A stretch of 7,639 bases of DNA, taken from the NCBI GenBank assembly GCA_021774015.1, contig JAJFJO010000259.1:1-7639 (forward strand). Direction: 5' to 3'. The notes beneath the pieces were generated by a model. It was not told the origin of the DNA and searched no databases. It saw only the letters and a list, made by a program, of their open reading frames with translations. Shown piece by piece: positions 1 to 5,660 of this stretch (position 1 is the stretch's first letter; each line of letters begins with the position of its first letter). Source of the stretch: Gammaproteobacteria bacterium (GTDB lineage: Bacteria > Pseudomonadota > Gammaproteobacteria > Coxiellales > Coxiellaceae). The position numbers and the translations under genes are program-made.

Positions 1-1
1 A

Positions 2-472
2 CGTGGAATTAAACTTAAAGTCCAGGACCACAATGCAGAAGTCACTGCTCAAAACCGTATCAATCGTGACAAAGTATTAAAAGGTCGCTCGCATATCTCT
101 GTTGTTGTTTTTAACCACGTCGCATTAATGGTCGGGCAGGCTGAAACACCCGAACTCAGACAACGCGCTTATCAGTGGGTCGCGTCTGTTCCCAATATTA
201 ATAGAATATATAACGAAGTGAGAGTCAGTGGCCCTACTGCTTTTCTTACCAGGAGTGAAGATACTTGGATCACCACCAAAGTTAAAACAGCCATGCTCGC
301 TGAAAAAGGACTTAAGTCCACACTGATAAAGATTGTCACTGAAAATGGCGTCGTTTATATGATGGGCTTGGTTAACAAACAGCAAGCCTCATTAGCTACC
401 AGCGTAGCGCGTCGAGTATCGGGTGTACGTAAAGTGGTGAAAGTGTTTCAATACGCACCTAAAGTGAAATAA
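2..472 (+). CDS. dolP: DolP-like BON-domain outer-membrane lipoprotein (5' end outside window)
   Basis: The reading frame is open from the left edge, so 156 C-terminal residues are visible and the signal peptide and lipobox lie outside the window. Two BON domains can be seen. The first ends in a VGQAETPELRQRA-type segment followed by IYNEVRV. The second begins at SEDTWITTKVKTAML and continues through VTENGVVYMMGLV to ARRVSGVRKVVKVF. These segments align almost word for word with E. coli DolP (formerly YraP), for example DTWITTKV and TTENGEVFLMGLV. DolP is known as an outer-membrane lipoprotein that binds anionic phospholipids and supports outer-membrane integrity and the BAM complex. The stop codon overlaps the ribosome-binding site of the next gene, so the two are probably cotranscribed and translationally coupled. 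Identification is firm; only the N-terminus is unknown. Confidence 0.93.
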   Translation, partial: RGIKLKVQDHNAEVTAQNRINRDKVLKGRSHISVVVFNHVALMVGQAETPELRQRAYQWVASVPNINRIYNEVRVSGPTAFLTRSEDTWITTKVKTAMLAEKGLKSTLIKIVTENGVVYMMGLVNKQQASLATSVARRVSGVRKVVKVFQYAPKVK

Positions 473-480
473 GGGACTGC

Positions 481-1161
481 ATGAATATTAATGTCGCCAT
501 ACAAGTTATTTGCATCGCTGCAATCCCACTTATTTTTGCGATCACTTTGCATGAAGCAGCTCATGGCTGGGTTGCTAGCAAGCTTGGTGATACAACTGCA
601 CTTATGCTCGGCCGCGTTACACTCAATCCCGGCAAACATATTGACCCTCTTGGCACGGTTGTAGTGCCCATCATTATGCTGCTACTGGGTGGGTTTATTT
701 TCGGTTGGGCAAAGCCTGTTCCTGTCAATTGGCAAAACCTACATCATCCAAAACGTGATATGGCCATCGTTGCTGTTGCAGGGCCTGCTGCTAACTTATT
801 AATGGCATTGTTCTGGGCGATCATTGCTAAACTGAGCTACATCTTATTTGGCGCCTCCTCCAGCCAACCGTTTCTTCAATCTGCAGCGACCTTTATTCAT
901 CTAGCCGCAAAATTTGGCATTACCATCAATGTAGTTTTGATGGTGTTAAACTTGATTCCCATACCACCACTAGATGGGAGCCGTGTTGTCTCAAGCATGC
1001 TCCCACCAAACATGGCCTATGCTTATGAAAAAATAGAACCTTTTGGAATTTGGATTTTACTTGCGCTGTTAGTATCTGGCATTTTGTTTAAAATCATTGG
1101 GCCCTCTATGCGCTATATCATTGCCCTTATTATGGCCGCTTTTGGAATTCCTGGCTCTTAA
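481..1161 (+). CDS. M50 family site-2-protease-like membrane metalloprotease
   Basis: This 226-residue polytopic membrane protein carries the zinc-protease motif HEAAH at residues 24-28 in the first membrane segment (ITLHEAAHGWVASKLGD). It also has the second M50 motif NLIPIPPLDG at residues 157-166, whose D165 is the expected third zinc ligand. A GPAANLLMAL segment near residue 101 is also typical. There is no PDZ domain, so this is the short type found widely in bacteria rather than RseP itself. The family cleaves substrates within the membrane; the substrate here is unknown. The start is supported by AAGGGA at 471-476, four bases before ATG, overlapping the dolP stop. That arrangement suggests an operon with dolP. 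No terminator follows; the next gene appears to have its own promoter. Confidence 0.92.
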   Translation: MNINVAIQVICIAAIPLIFAITLHEAAHGWVASKLGDTTALMLGRVTLNPGKHIDPLGTVVVPIIMLLLGGFIFGWAKPVPVNWQNLHHPKRDMAIVAVAGPAANLLMALFWAIIAKLSYILFGASSSQPFLQSAATFIHLAAKFGITINVVLMVLNLIPIPPLDGSRVVSSMLPPNMAYAYEKIEPFGIWILLALLVSGILFKIIGPSMRYIIALIMAAFGIPGS

Positions 1162-1171
1162 TTAGAGGTTT

Positions 1172-1204
1172 CTTAATATTTCCTTAAGGTTTTTGAGGTA
1201 CAAT
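1172..1204 (+). promoter_or_regulatory. PmrA-like tandem box and -10 element upstream of the PAP2 gene
   Basis: Two half-sites lie in direct repeat with an 11-base period: CTTAATATT at 1172-1180 and CTTAAGGTT at 1183-1191. Seven bases later comes a TACAAT -10 box at 1199-1204, and there is no recognisable -35 hexamer. This matches the PmrA-binding element described in Legionella and Coxiella, two cTTAATatT repeats separated by two bases. The arrangement is identical in period, 7-base gap and -10 sequence to the one at 5803-5835. Binding by PmrA is inferred from the sequence. Confidence 0.68.
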
Positions 1205-1236
1205 TCAAACCAAATGTACATAATAGGGGTTGTGCT

Positions 1237-2175
1237 ATGACAGTTTCGTCGCTGATGAGTACCGTGAAAAATTTTTATAATCAATATGTTACTAGCGAAG
1301 ATCGCTTGGTAATCGGTTTAACGGGTATCACCTTCTTGTTAGGTGCTATCTATATCACCATCAATGCGCTCACTACCCAATACACCGGTGAAAACTACGT
1401 TCCTTGGGCTTGGGTTGGGGCCGCCCCTATCTTATTTGCCTTAACTGCATTTGCTATGTATGCCAGGCAACACTCGCCTAGAATGGCCTTTATTACTCGA
1501 AGCTATGGCTTATACTTTTTTATAATCGTCGCACTTGCTGTTCTTACTACAGGAATACAGTTCACACCATTTCCTCTGATTGATAAATACCTTGCTGCTG
1601 CAGACAAAGCCATGGGATTTCACACCGTTGCCATATTAAATTGGACATACTCTCACCCACCCATCCAGAAATTTTTAACGATTGCTTATAACAGTATGGG
1701 CTATCAATTATTCGCTGTGCCTGTAATTGTTGCTATGCTGCAGGATAAAAAGGCTCTAAACCTATACCTACTAGCCATTATTTTTTCTTACTTCATGAGC
1801 ACAACGATTTACTATTTCTTCCCAACTGCTGGCCCAACCGAAATATTCACCAGCCCACACTTTTTGGCGATACAACATGATACATCCATGAAGTTCTATC
1901 AGGTGCATCATCACATTAACGTCTCAACTTTTTTGGGTGGGATGATCGCATTCCCATCCTGCCATGTTATTTGGGCGGTATTGTGTGCTTATGCGTTTAT
2001 TCAAAGAAAGTATTTGTTCATCCCTATTGCACTACTCAACATCTGCGTGATCGCATCAACGGTGCTACTAGGGTGGCATTATTTAACAGATGTCTTCGGT
2101 GGTCTCGTTGTTGGAGTGATCGCAATTGTGCTGGCACATAAAGCTTATAACCGTCTGCTAAAGTCGGCCAAATAG
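1237..2175 (+). CDS. PAP2-superfamily (Aur1/inositolphosphotransferase-like) membrane enzyme
   Basis: This 312-residue protein has about seven or more hydrophobic segments, for example around residues 24-46, 56-76, 89-108, 155-168, 176-196, 243-255 and 260-305. The catalytic PAP2 signature is present as FPSCH at 239-243 and HYLTD at 281-285, followed by VFGG; the two histidines and the aspartate are the expected active-site residues. A YFFPTAGP segment near 193-200 fits the PAP2_3 (Aur1-like) branch, which releases or transfers phosphate head groups on lipids. The substrate cannot be read from the sequence; lipid A, phosphatidate and undecaprenyl-diphosphate analogues are possibilities. Translation starts at ATG 1237, with AGGGG at 1225-1229. 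The PmrA-like promoter just upstream suggests that it belongs to an envelope- or virulence-related regulon. Confidence 0.88.
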   Translation: MTVSSLMSTVKNFYNQYVTSEDRLVIGLTGITFLLGAIYITINALTTQYTGENYVPWAWVGAAPILFALTAFAMYARQHSPRMAFITRSYGLYFFIIVALAVLTTGIQFTPFPLIDKYLAAADKAMGFHTVAILNWTYSHPPIQKFLTIAYNSMGYQLFAVPVIVAMLQDKKALNLYLLAIIFSYFMSTTIYYFFPTAGPTEIFTSPHFLAIQHDTSMKFYQVHHHINVSTFLGGMIAFPSCHVIWAVLCAYAFIQRKYLFIPIALLNICVIASTVLLGWHYLTDVFGGLVVGVIAIVLAHKAYNRLLKSAK

Positions 2176-2337
2176 ATAAATATAGGCTAGGCACAGGCTT
2201 TCGCGACTGCTCCAAAGTGCATACTCTTCCATATATCATCTGCTACTCCTGTCGATCCTCAGCTTACGTTGCAGATGATACATGTCATCGCTGACTGCAT
2301 TTTGAAATGGTCTCATCAGCAAGCAACCGAGGATAGT
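2176..2337. other. Intergenic region between convergent PAP2 gene and sspB terminator
   Basis: No credible gene was seen here. The main feature is a 14-base inverted repeat, annotated separately at 2230-2284. No clear U-tract terminator for the PAP2 gene is visible. Confidence 0.5.
2230..2284. repeat. 14-base inverted repeat downstream of the PAP2 gene
   Basis: The arms are CATATATCATCTGC at 2230-2243 and GCAGATGATACATG at 2271-2284. They pair at 13 of 14 positions, with a perfect 10-base core, around a 27-base loop. The repeat lies between convergent genes and has no adjacent T run on either strand. It could stabilise mRNA 3' ends, end transcription in a factor-dependent way, or belong to a dispersed repeat family. 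Confidence 0.6.
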
Positions 2338-2376
2338 AAAAAAAAATATTTCAGAGGTTACAGCTTAGGAAATATT
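2338..2376 (-). terminator. Intrinsic terminator of sspA-sspB, overlapping the sspB stop codon
   Basis: On the minus strand, AATATTTC (2376-2369) pairs perfectly with GAAATATT (2352-2345) across a 16-base loop. It is followed directly by seven further T residues (2344-2338). The stem is AT-rich but the layout is that of a Rho-independent terminator. The first stem bases overlap the TAA stop of sspB at 2375-2377. Confidence 0.68.
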
Positions 2377-2767
2377 ACTTTACGATTTTAAGATTGGGTC
2401 TACCCGTTGGCGGTTGTGGCTGATCATCCGGTGGTGTACCATCCTCATCCCCCAATTCATCTTCGTCGCTAAACACCATGCCACGGCCATTTTCAAAAGC
2501 ATAAATAGCCTTCACAGCCTGAACAGGTACATAGATATGCTCTGCAATACCTGAAAAACTAGCATCAAACTCCACACAAACATTGTCCATCGAGAGTCTG
2601 GCGACGGCCTGAGGTGCGATATTCAAAACAATTTGACCATCTTCCACAAAGCGTTCTGGGACAGATACATGAGGAGCCATGGCATCCACCATAACATAAG
2701 GAGTGAGTTTATTATCCACGAGCCACTCGAAAATGGCTCGAATCAAATAGGGTTTACTTGACGTCAT
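2375..2767 (-). CDS. sspB: Stringent starvation protein B, ClpXP specificity adaptor
   Basis: SspB delivers SsrA-tagged proteins to the ClpXP protease. The 130 residues contain the family core: SSKPYLIRAIFEWLVDNKLTPY, then VSVPERFVEDGQIVLNIAP, then the HIYVPVQAVKAIYAFENG region, all close to E. coli SspB. The C-terminal third is an acidic, proline-rich linker ending in RPNLKIVK, equivalent to the ClpX-binding tail RPALRVVK of E. coli. Start choice: ATG at 2767 has GAGAG five bases upstream and overlaps the end of sspA by 14 bases. An in-frame GTG at 2785 would add six residues but has a poorer upstream site. The overlap with sspA implies translational coupling. Length is somewhat shorter than E. 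coli SspB because the acidic linker is shorter. Confidence 0.93.
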   Translation of the reverse strand: MTSSKPYLIRAIFEWLVDNKLTPYVMVDAMAPHVSVPERFVEDGQIVLNIAPQAVARLSMDNVCVEFDASFSGIAEHIYVPVQAVKAIYAFENGRGMVFSDEDELGDEDGTPPDDQPQPPTGRPNLKIVK

Positions 2768-3395
2768 GTAACTCTCGTATGTCACGTTCAGACTCTGTCA
2801 AGCTTGCTTGAAAGGATTCACGTTCAAAAATACGATCTGCATATTTAAAAATAGCTTTGGCTTGCGCAGGCAGCTCAATACCAAACGCTGGCAAGCGCCA
2901 CAACATCGGCGCAATACAGCAATCAACCAATGTGAACTCTTCACTCAAGAAATATGGCATTTCATCGAATAAAGGAGCGAGTGAAATTAAGCCTTCTCGA
3001 AGCTCATCCTTAGCAGCTTGTTTTTCTTCAGCGGTTGCATCATGCGCTTGAATTTTATCAATTAGCACATACCAATCACGCTGAATGCGATACATCATTA
3101 AGCGACACTTAGAGCGAGCCACAGGATAAACCGGCAATAATGGCGGGTGCGGAAAACGTTCATCCAAATATTCCATAATGACTCGAGAATTGTAAAGTAC
3201 CAATTCACGATCCACTAAAGTTGGCAGTGTGTTATAAGGGTTTAATTCAATCAAATCCTCATTAGGGTGGTTGGCATCAACATTTAAGACATCGACACTC
3301 ACCCCTTTCTCAGCCAAAACAATGCGTGTTTGATGGCTATAAATATCCATCGCGCCAGAATAAAGGGTCATTACAGAACGTTTCATCATAGTCAT
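2754..3395 (-). CDS. sspA: Stringent starvation protein A, RNA polymerase-associated regulator
   Basis: This 213-residue protein has a glutathione-S-transferase fold pattern: a thioredoxin-like N-terminal half and an all-helical C-terminal half. It aligns throughout with E. coli SspA (KRSVMTLYSGAMDIYSHQTRIVLAEKGV, TLVDRELVLYNSRVIMEYLDERFPHPPLLPVYPVAR, YFLSEEFTLVDCCIAPMLWRLP). The surface patch FPHPP at residues 81-85, needed for SspA function in E. coli, is intact. SspA associates with RNA polymerase and adapts transcription to stationary phase, acid and starvation; in some intracellular pathogens homologues control virulence genes. The start at 3395 has AAGGAG at 3411-3406, ten bases upstream; ATG codons at 3389 and 3386 are alternatives. 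It forms an operon with sspB and lies 120 bases after rpsI. Confidence 0.95.
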   Translation of the reverse strand: MTMMKRSVMTLYSGAMDIYSHQTRIVLAEKGVSVDVLNVDANHPNEDLIELNPYNTLPTLVDRELVLYNSRVIMEYLDERFPHPPLLPVYPVARSKCRLMMYRIQRDWYVLIDKIQAHDATAEEKQAAKDELREGLISLAPLFDEMPYFLSEEFTLVDCCIAPMLWRLPAFGIELPAQAKAIFKYADRIFERESFQASLTESERDIRELHDVK

Positions 3396-3441
3396 AGGGA
3401 GGTCTCTCCTTAAAGAGCTAGAAGGGATTTCTTACTTAATT

Positions 3442-3467
3442 GAGAGCGTCTGTAAGCAGACACTCCC
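3442..3467 (-). other. Strong hairpin between rpsI and sspA
   Basis: The arms at 3442-3452 and 3457-3467 form an 11-base-pair stem. Read on the minus strand it contains two G-U pairs and a four-base loop CTTA. No T run follows on the minus strand, so it is at best a weak terminator. It may instead be an RNA-processing or stabilising structure between rpsI and sspA, or a leader structure if transcription starts at the TACAAT -10-like box at 3477-3472. Confidence 0.6.
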
Positions 3468-3471
3468 AACC

Positions 3472-3477
3472 ATTGTA
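3472..3477 (-). promoter_or_regulatory. sspA: Possible -10 box of an sspA promoter
   Basis: TACAAT is read on the minus strand 77 bases before the sspA start codon. No good -35 hexamer lies at 16-18 bases; TTGAGC is 21 bases away. A start here would put the 3442-3467 hairpin at the 5' end of the sspAB message. Confidence 0.25.
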
Positions 3478-3515
3478 TTTGCTTAAATCCATTTAAGGGC
3501 TCAAGCAAAAACGTA

Positions 3516-3965
3516 TTAACGTTTAGAGAACTGTACGCCTCTACGTGCTTTATGGCGACCGATTTTCTTACGCTCTACTGCACGAGGGTCACGTGTAACG
3601 AATCCAGCTTTACGCAGCACATTGTGCCACTCACCCTGAATACCTTTACCATCTTCATCACATTCACCCGTAGCACCAGTTTCATTTCGCTCATAGTTGA
3701 TCAGCGCACGAGTAATACCGTGCCGAATCGCACCCGCTTGACCACTAATACCACCGCCAGATACCGTCACATAGATATCAAACTTATTAGCAACATCCAC
3801 GGCTACAAGGGGTTGCTTCACGATCATACGTGCTGTCTCACGACCAAAGAAATTCTCCAGTGTTTTACTATTAATAGTAATGTCACCTTTACCAGGACGG
3901 AGGAAAACACGCGCACTAGACGTCTTGCGGCGACCTGTTGCATAAAATTGTTCTGTAGCTGCCAT
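3516..3965 (-). CDS. rpsI: 30S ribosomal protein S9 (uS9) with an internal insertion
   Basis: S9 belongs to the small-subunit head, where its C-terminal tail reaches the P-site tRNA. The ATGRRKTSSARVFLRPG start, the VSGGGISGQAGAIRHGITRAL core and the RKAGFVTRDPRAVERKK...QFSKR end are all canonical, including the terminal SKR. The protein has 149 residues, while E. coli S9 has 130. The excess is mainly one insertion of about 18 residues between NYE (90-92) and VLRKAGF (from 116). It is rich in Gly, Glu and Asp and contains Cys102 and Trp113. The frame is intact and both flanks are conserved, so this looks like a genuine insertion, not an error or pseudogene. The start at 3965 is preceded by AGAGG. 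The gene follows rplM after 13 bases, as in the standard L13-S9 operon. Confidence 0.97.
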   Translation of the reverse strand: MAATEQFYATGRRKTSSARVFLRPGKGDITINSKTLENFFGRETARMIVKQPLVAVDVANKFDIYVTVSGGGISGQAGAIRHGITRALINYERNETGATGECDEDGKGIQGEWHNVLRKAGFVTRDPRAVERKKIGRHKARRGVQFSKR

Positions 3966-3978
3966 ATCTCAGTACCTC

Positions 3979-4407
3979 TTATAAATCGATGTTTGCAGGC
4001 TGTTGAGCCTCATGTGGATGGTCGGTGCCAGCATACACCTTTAACTTAGTCAGCATATCACGCCCCAAAGGACCCTTTGGTAACATGTTTTTAACTGCCT
4101 TCATCAATATTTTCTCTGGCTTACGAGCTTGAAGATCAGCAAAGTTCTCTTCTTTAATCCCACCAGGATAACCAGTGTGACGGTAATAGATTTTGTCTTC
4201 AAACTTGTTACCAGTCACTTTTATCTTTTCAACATTAACAACGACGAAATAATCGCCACCATCAACATGAGGAGTAAAATCAGGCTTGTGCTTACCGCGC
4301 AGGCGGAAAGCCAATTCACTTGCTAAACGACCTAAAGTTTTGCCGTTAGCATCCACTAAAAACCATTTTCTATCAACGGTTTGTGCATTTGCCATATGAG
4401 TTTTCAT
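3979..4407 (-). CDS. rplM: 50S ribosomal protein L13 (uL13)
   Basis: This is a complete 142-residue L13, the same length as in E. coli. Conserved blocks are KWFLVDANGKTLGRLASELAFRLRGKHKPDFTPHVDGGDYFVVVN, KIYYRHTGYPGGIK, MLPKGPLGRDMLTKLKVYAGTDHPHEAQQP. The protein is an early-assembling component of the large subunit. The start MKTHMANAQTV at 4407 matches the family position of MKTFTAKPETV; ATG at 4395 is a less likely alternative. It is the first gene of the rplM-rpsI pair. In E. coli this operon is repressed by L13 binding to its own leader; whether the leader upstream here has that role is unknown. Confidence 0.97.
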   Translation of the reverse strand: MKTHMANAQTVDRKWFLVDANGKTLGRLASELAFRLRGKHKPDFTPHVDGGDYFVVVNVEKIKVTGNKFEDKIYYRHTGYPGGIKEENFADLQARKPEKILMKAVKNMLPKGPLGRDMLTKLKVYAGTDHPHEAQQPANIDL

Positions 4408-4448
4408 TGTACGCGCACTCTCAATATATATAGTATTAAAGGATGAGG

Positions 4449-4477
4449 ATACTACAGCACTCTCGCCAAATAGACAA
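4449..4477 (-). promoter_or_regulatory. Possible sigma-70 promoter of rplM-rpsI
   Basis: On the minus strand, TTGTCT (4477-4472) and TAGTAT (4454-4449) are separated by 17 bases. Each matches the consensus at four of six positions. Transcription would start near 4442, giving a leader of about 35 bases before rplM. Confidence 0.3.
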
Positions 4478-4620
4478 GATCTGGGCTGTCGACTCTTCTC
4501 TCACCCACCAATCGGGCTGTGGGGTGGCAGATATTAGACTATCCAGCTCTAGAATGCTAGTGGTTTATATGGGTCTGCGTGTAAATAGAGGAAACGTACA
4601 GCCTGAACCAGCATCAAAAA
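4478..4620. other. Upstream region of rplM without a recognised gene
   Basis: No gene was recognised. A small inverted repeat pairs CACCC near 4502 with GGGTG near 4522 and could lie in a longer rplM leader if a more distant promoter is used. A short plus-strand frame across this part has no ribosome-binding site or protein-like composition. Confidence 0.4.
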
Positions 4621-4704
4621 ACGCCGAAGGCGTCTAACCTGTAGAGCCCAACCACAAGAATACATTCCAACCCAACGCCGAAGGCGTCCAACCTGTAGAG
4701 CCCA
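4621..4704. repeat. Two 30-base direct repeats, each starting with an ACGCC-GAA-GGCGT hairpin
   Basis: Copies at 4621-4650 and 4675-4704 are identical at 29 of 30 positions (T to C at position 14) and spaced 54 bases apart. Each begins with a perfect 5-base-pair stem and GAA loop, then TAACCTGTAGAGCCCA or CAACCTGTAGAGCCCA. A related hairpin, GCCCC-GAA-GGGGC followed by GTAAC, lies at 4761-4773. They look like members of a dispersed extragenic palindrome family. Confidence 0.8.
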
Positions 4705-4736
4705 GTCTTAAGGAGCGCGAGTGACGCAAGGCTGGG
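4701..4736. repeat. Imperfect hairpin joined to the second direct repeat
   Basis: CCCAGTCTT (4701-4709) pairs with AAGGCTGGG (4728-4736), with one G-U type pair. The loop holds a smaller GCG/CGC stem. It shares its CCCA with the end of the 30-base repeat, so repeat and hairpin may be one composite unit. Confidence 0.6.
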
Positions 4737-4760
4737 TAAAATGTCGCCCTGTTATTGTCA

Positions 4761-4773
4761 GCCCCGAAGGGGC
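4761..4773. repeat. GCCCC-GAA-GGGGC hairpin
   Basis: A perfect 5-base-pair stem with a GAA loop shares the CCGAAGG core and a following GTAAC with the two repeats upstream. It is followed by TATTTTTATC a few bases later, so it might act as a weak terminator on the plus strand, but no gene precedes it. Confidence 0.55.
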
Positions 4774-4914
4774 GTAACTATTTTTATCTGCATGTTTATT
4801 GCTGAAGTTTATATAGGCACGGGCTCGACACGGAACCCAAGCCAAGCGCCGGCTTTAAAACCGCCGACTTGCTAAAAGCAGGGTTGTTATTGAGTTTCAC
4901 TAGAGACACTCACC
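4774..4914. other. Intergenic region with no recognised element
   Basis: This stretch between the hairpin cluster and the A/T-tract region has no credible gene, tRNA or promoter that could be supported by eye. Confidence 0.4.
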
Positions 4915-5039
4915 AAAAAAATCACAACAATAAAATTATCCACAACCCCAATTTTTCCGACAAAAAACAGGAAAAATCGCTCCAAAACCCAAAAATATTG
5001 AAGAAAACACTATTTTTATCGATATTTTTTACTTTTTTT
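4915..5039. promoter_or_regulatory. Phased A/T tracts (probable curved DNA) upstream of the HU/H1 gene
   Basis: Eleven runs of four to seven A or T occur. From the run centred at 4953 to the one at 5036 there are nine tracts with an average centre spacing close to 10.4 bases, near one helical turn. Such phasing produces intrinsic curvature, a common site for nucleoid proteins and an activator of nearby promoters. The gene controlled lies just downstream and itself encodes an HU-type protein. Confidence 0.5.
4936..4944 (+). promoter_or_regulatory. Perfect DnaA-box sequence TTATCCACA
   Basis: This is the consensus DnaA box, within the AT-rich tract region before the HU/H1 gene. No other perfect copy was seen nearby, so an origin is unlikely. 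A role in DnaA-dependent control, or chance, is possible. Confidence 0.35.
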
Positions 5040-5066
5040 GTTCGCATTATCTGAAAAGTGTGTTAC
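5038..5066 (+). promoter_or_regulatory. Possible promoter of the HU/H1-like gene
   Basis: TTGTTC at 5038-5043 and TGTTAC at 5061-5066 are 17 bases apart, immediately after the phased tracts. The -10 match is weak. The leader would be roughly 55 bases. Confidence 0.28.
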
Positions 5067-5128
5067 TTTCATATGCTTGGAAGGCTCACGCCAGTTTACT
5101 ATGTTAAAAAAATGAAAGAGGAAAACCC

Positions 5129-5644
5129 ATGGCTCGCAAAAAAGCTACTACTCGTAAAAAAGCAACGACGCGCAAAACTGCAACTCGTAAAACAGCAACA
5201 CGTAAAACAGCTGCTAAAAAACCAGCTAAGCGCGTAACGGCTAAAAAAGCAACTGCAAAACGTGCAACTGCTAAAAAAGTAACTGTTAAGAAGACAGCGA
5301 AAAAAGTTACCAAGAAAGCTCCAAAACTTAGCATTGGTAAAACACCTTTAAAGAAAACTGAAATCTTCAACTACATCGCTGACAAAACTGAAATCAGCAA
5401 GAAAGAAATTTCTTCTGTATTCGAAGCACTCGGTGACGTTATGCACGGCCACCTTAAAAAATCTGGCCCAGGTGAATTCACTTTACCAGGCTTGATCAAA
5501 TGTAAAGTACAACGCAAGCCAGCTACCAAAGCTCGCAAAGGCGTTAATCCTTTCACAGGTGAAGAAATGATGTTTAAAGCAAAGCCTGCTCGCAACGTCG
5601 TTAAAGTTCGTCCTTTGAAAAAACTAAAAGAAATGGTTGGTTAA
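5129..5644 (+). CDS. HU-family DNA-binding protein with lysine-rich histone H1-like N-terminal tail
   Basis: The 171-residue protein has two parts. Residues 1-68 are almost only Lys, Arg, Thr, Ala and Val in short repeats (KKATTRK, KTATRKTA, TAKKATAKRATAKK), resembling the eukaryotic H1 tail and bacterial H1-like proteins. Residues 72-171 form an HU/IHF-type domain: LKKTEIFNYIADKTEISKKEISSVFEAL, EFTLPGLIKCKV, and the DNA-binding arm RKGVNPFTGEEM (136-147). P141 is at the place of the DNA-intercalating proline of HU. A basic VKVRPLKKLKEMV end follows. The protein should compact and bend DNA. AGAGG lies seven bases before ATG 5129. It is monocistronic, with its own terminator. The family is known from several proteobacterial lineages; no gene symbol is certain. 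Confidence 0.93.
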   Translation: MARKKATTRKKATTRKTATRKTATRKTAAKKPAKRVTAKKATAKRATAKKVTVKKTAKKVTKKAPKLSIGKTPLKKTEIFNYIADKTEISKKEISSVFEALGDVMHGHLKKSGPGEFTLPGLIKCKVQRKPATKARKGVNPFTGEEMMFKAKPARNVVKVRPLKKLKEMVG

Positions 5645-5660
5645 TTCCATCTAGATCGAT

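Noticed and set aside
3472..3498. CTTAA/TTTAA pair before the sspA -10 box as a third PmrA site
   Set aside because: Period is 10 instead of 11 and the distance to TACAAT is far shorter than in the two good sites; it is better explained as part of an AT-rich promoter or small hairpin.
3552..4049. 165-codon plus-strand frame opposite rpsI and rplM
   Set aside because: Shadow of two firmly identified ribosomal protein genes on the other strand.
4443..4637. 64-codon plus-strand frame upstream of rplM
   Set aside because: No ribosome-binding site, composition unlike a protein, and it runs into the hairpin repeat; probably chance.
4621..4773. CRISPR array
   Set aside because: Only two near-identical repeats at 54-base spacing, a third hairpin differing in sequence, and no cas genes.
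4915..5050. Possible replication origin (DnaA box plus AT-rich DNA)
   Set aside because: Only one perfect box, no cluster, and no dnaA, gidA or similar origin neighbours.
4869..5054. 61-codon plus-strand frame before the HU/H1 gene
   Set aside because: It lies over the phased A/T tracts, giving Lys/Asn/Phe-rich translation from A and T runs, without a good start site.
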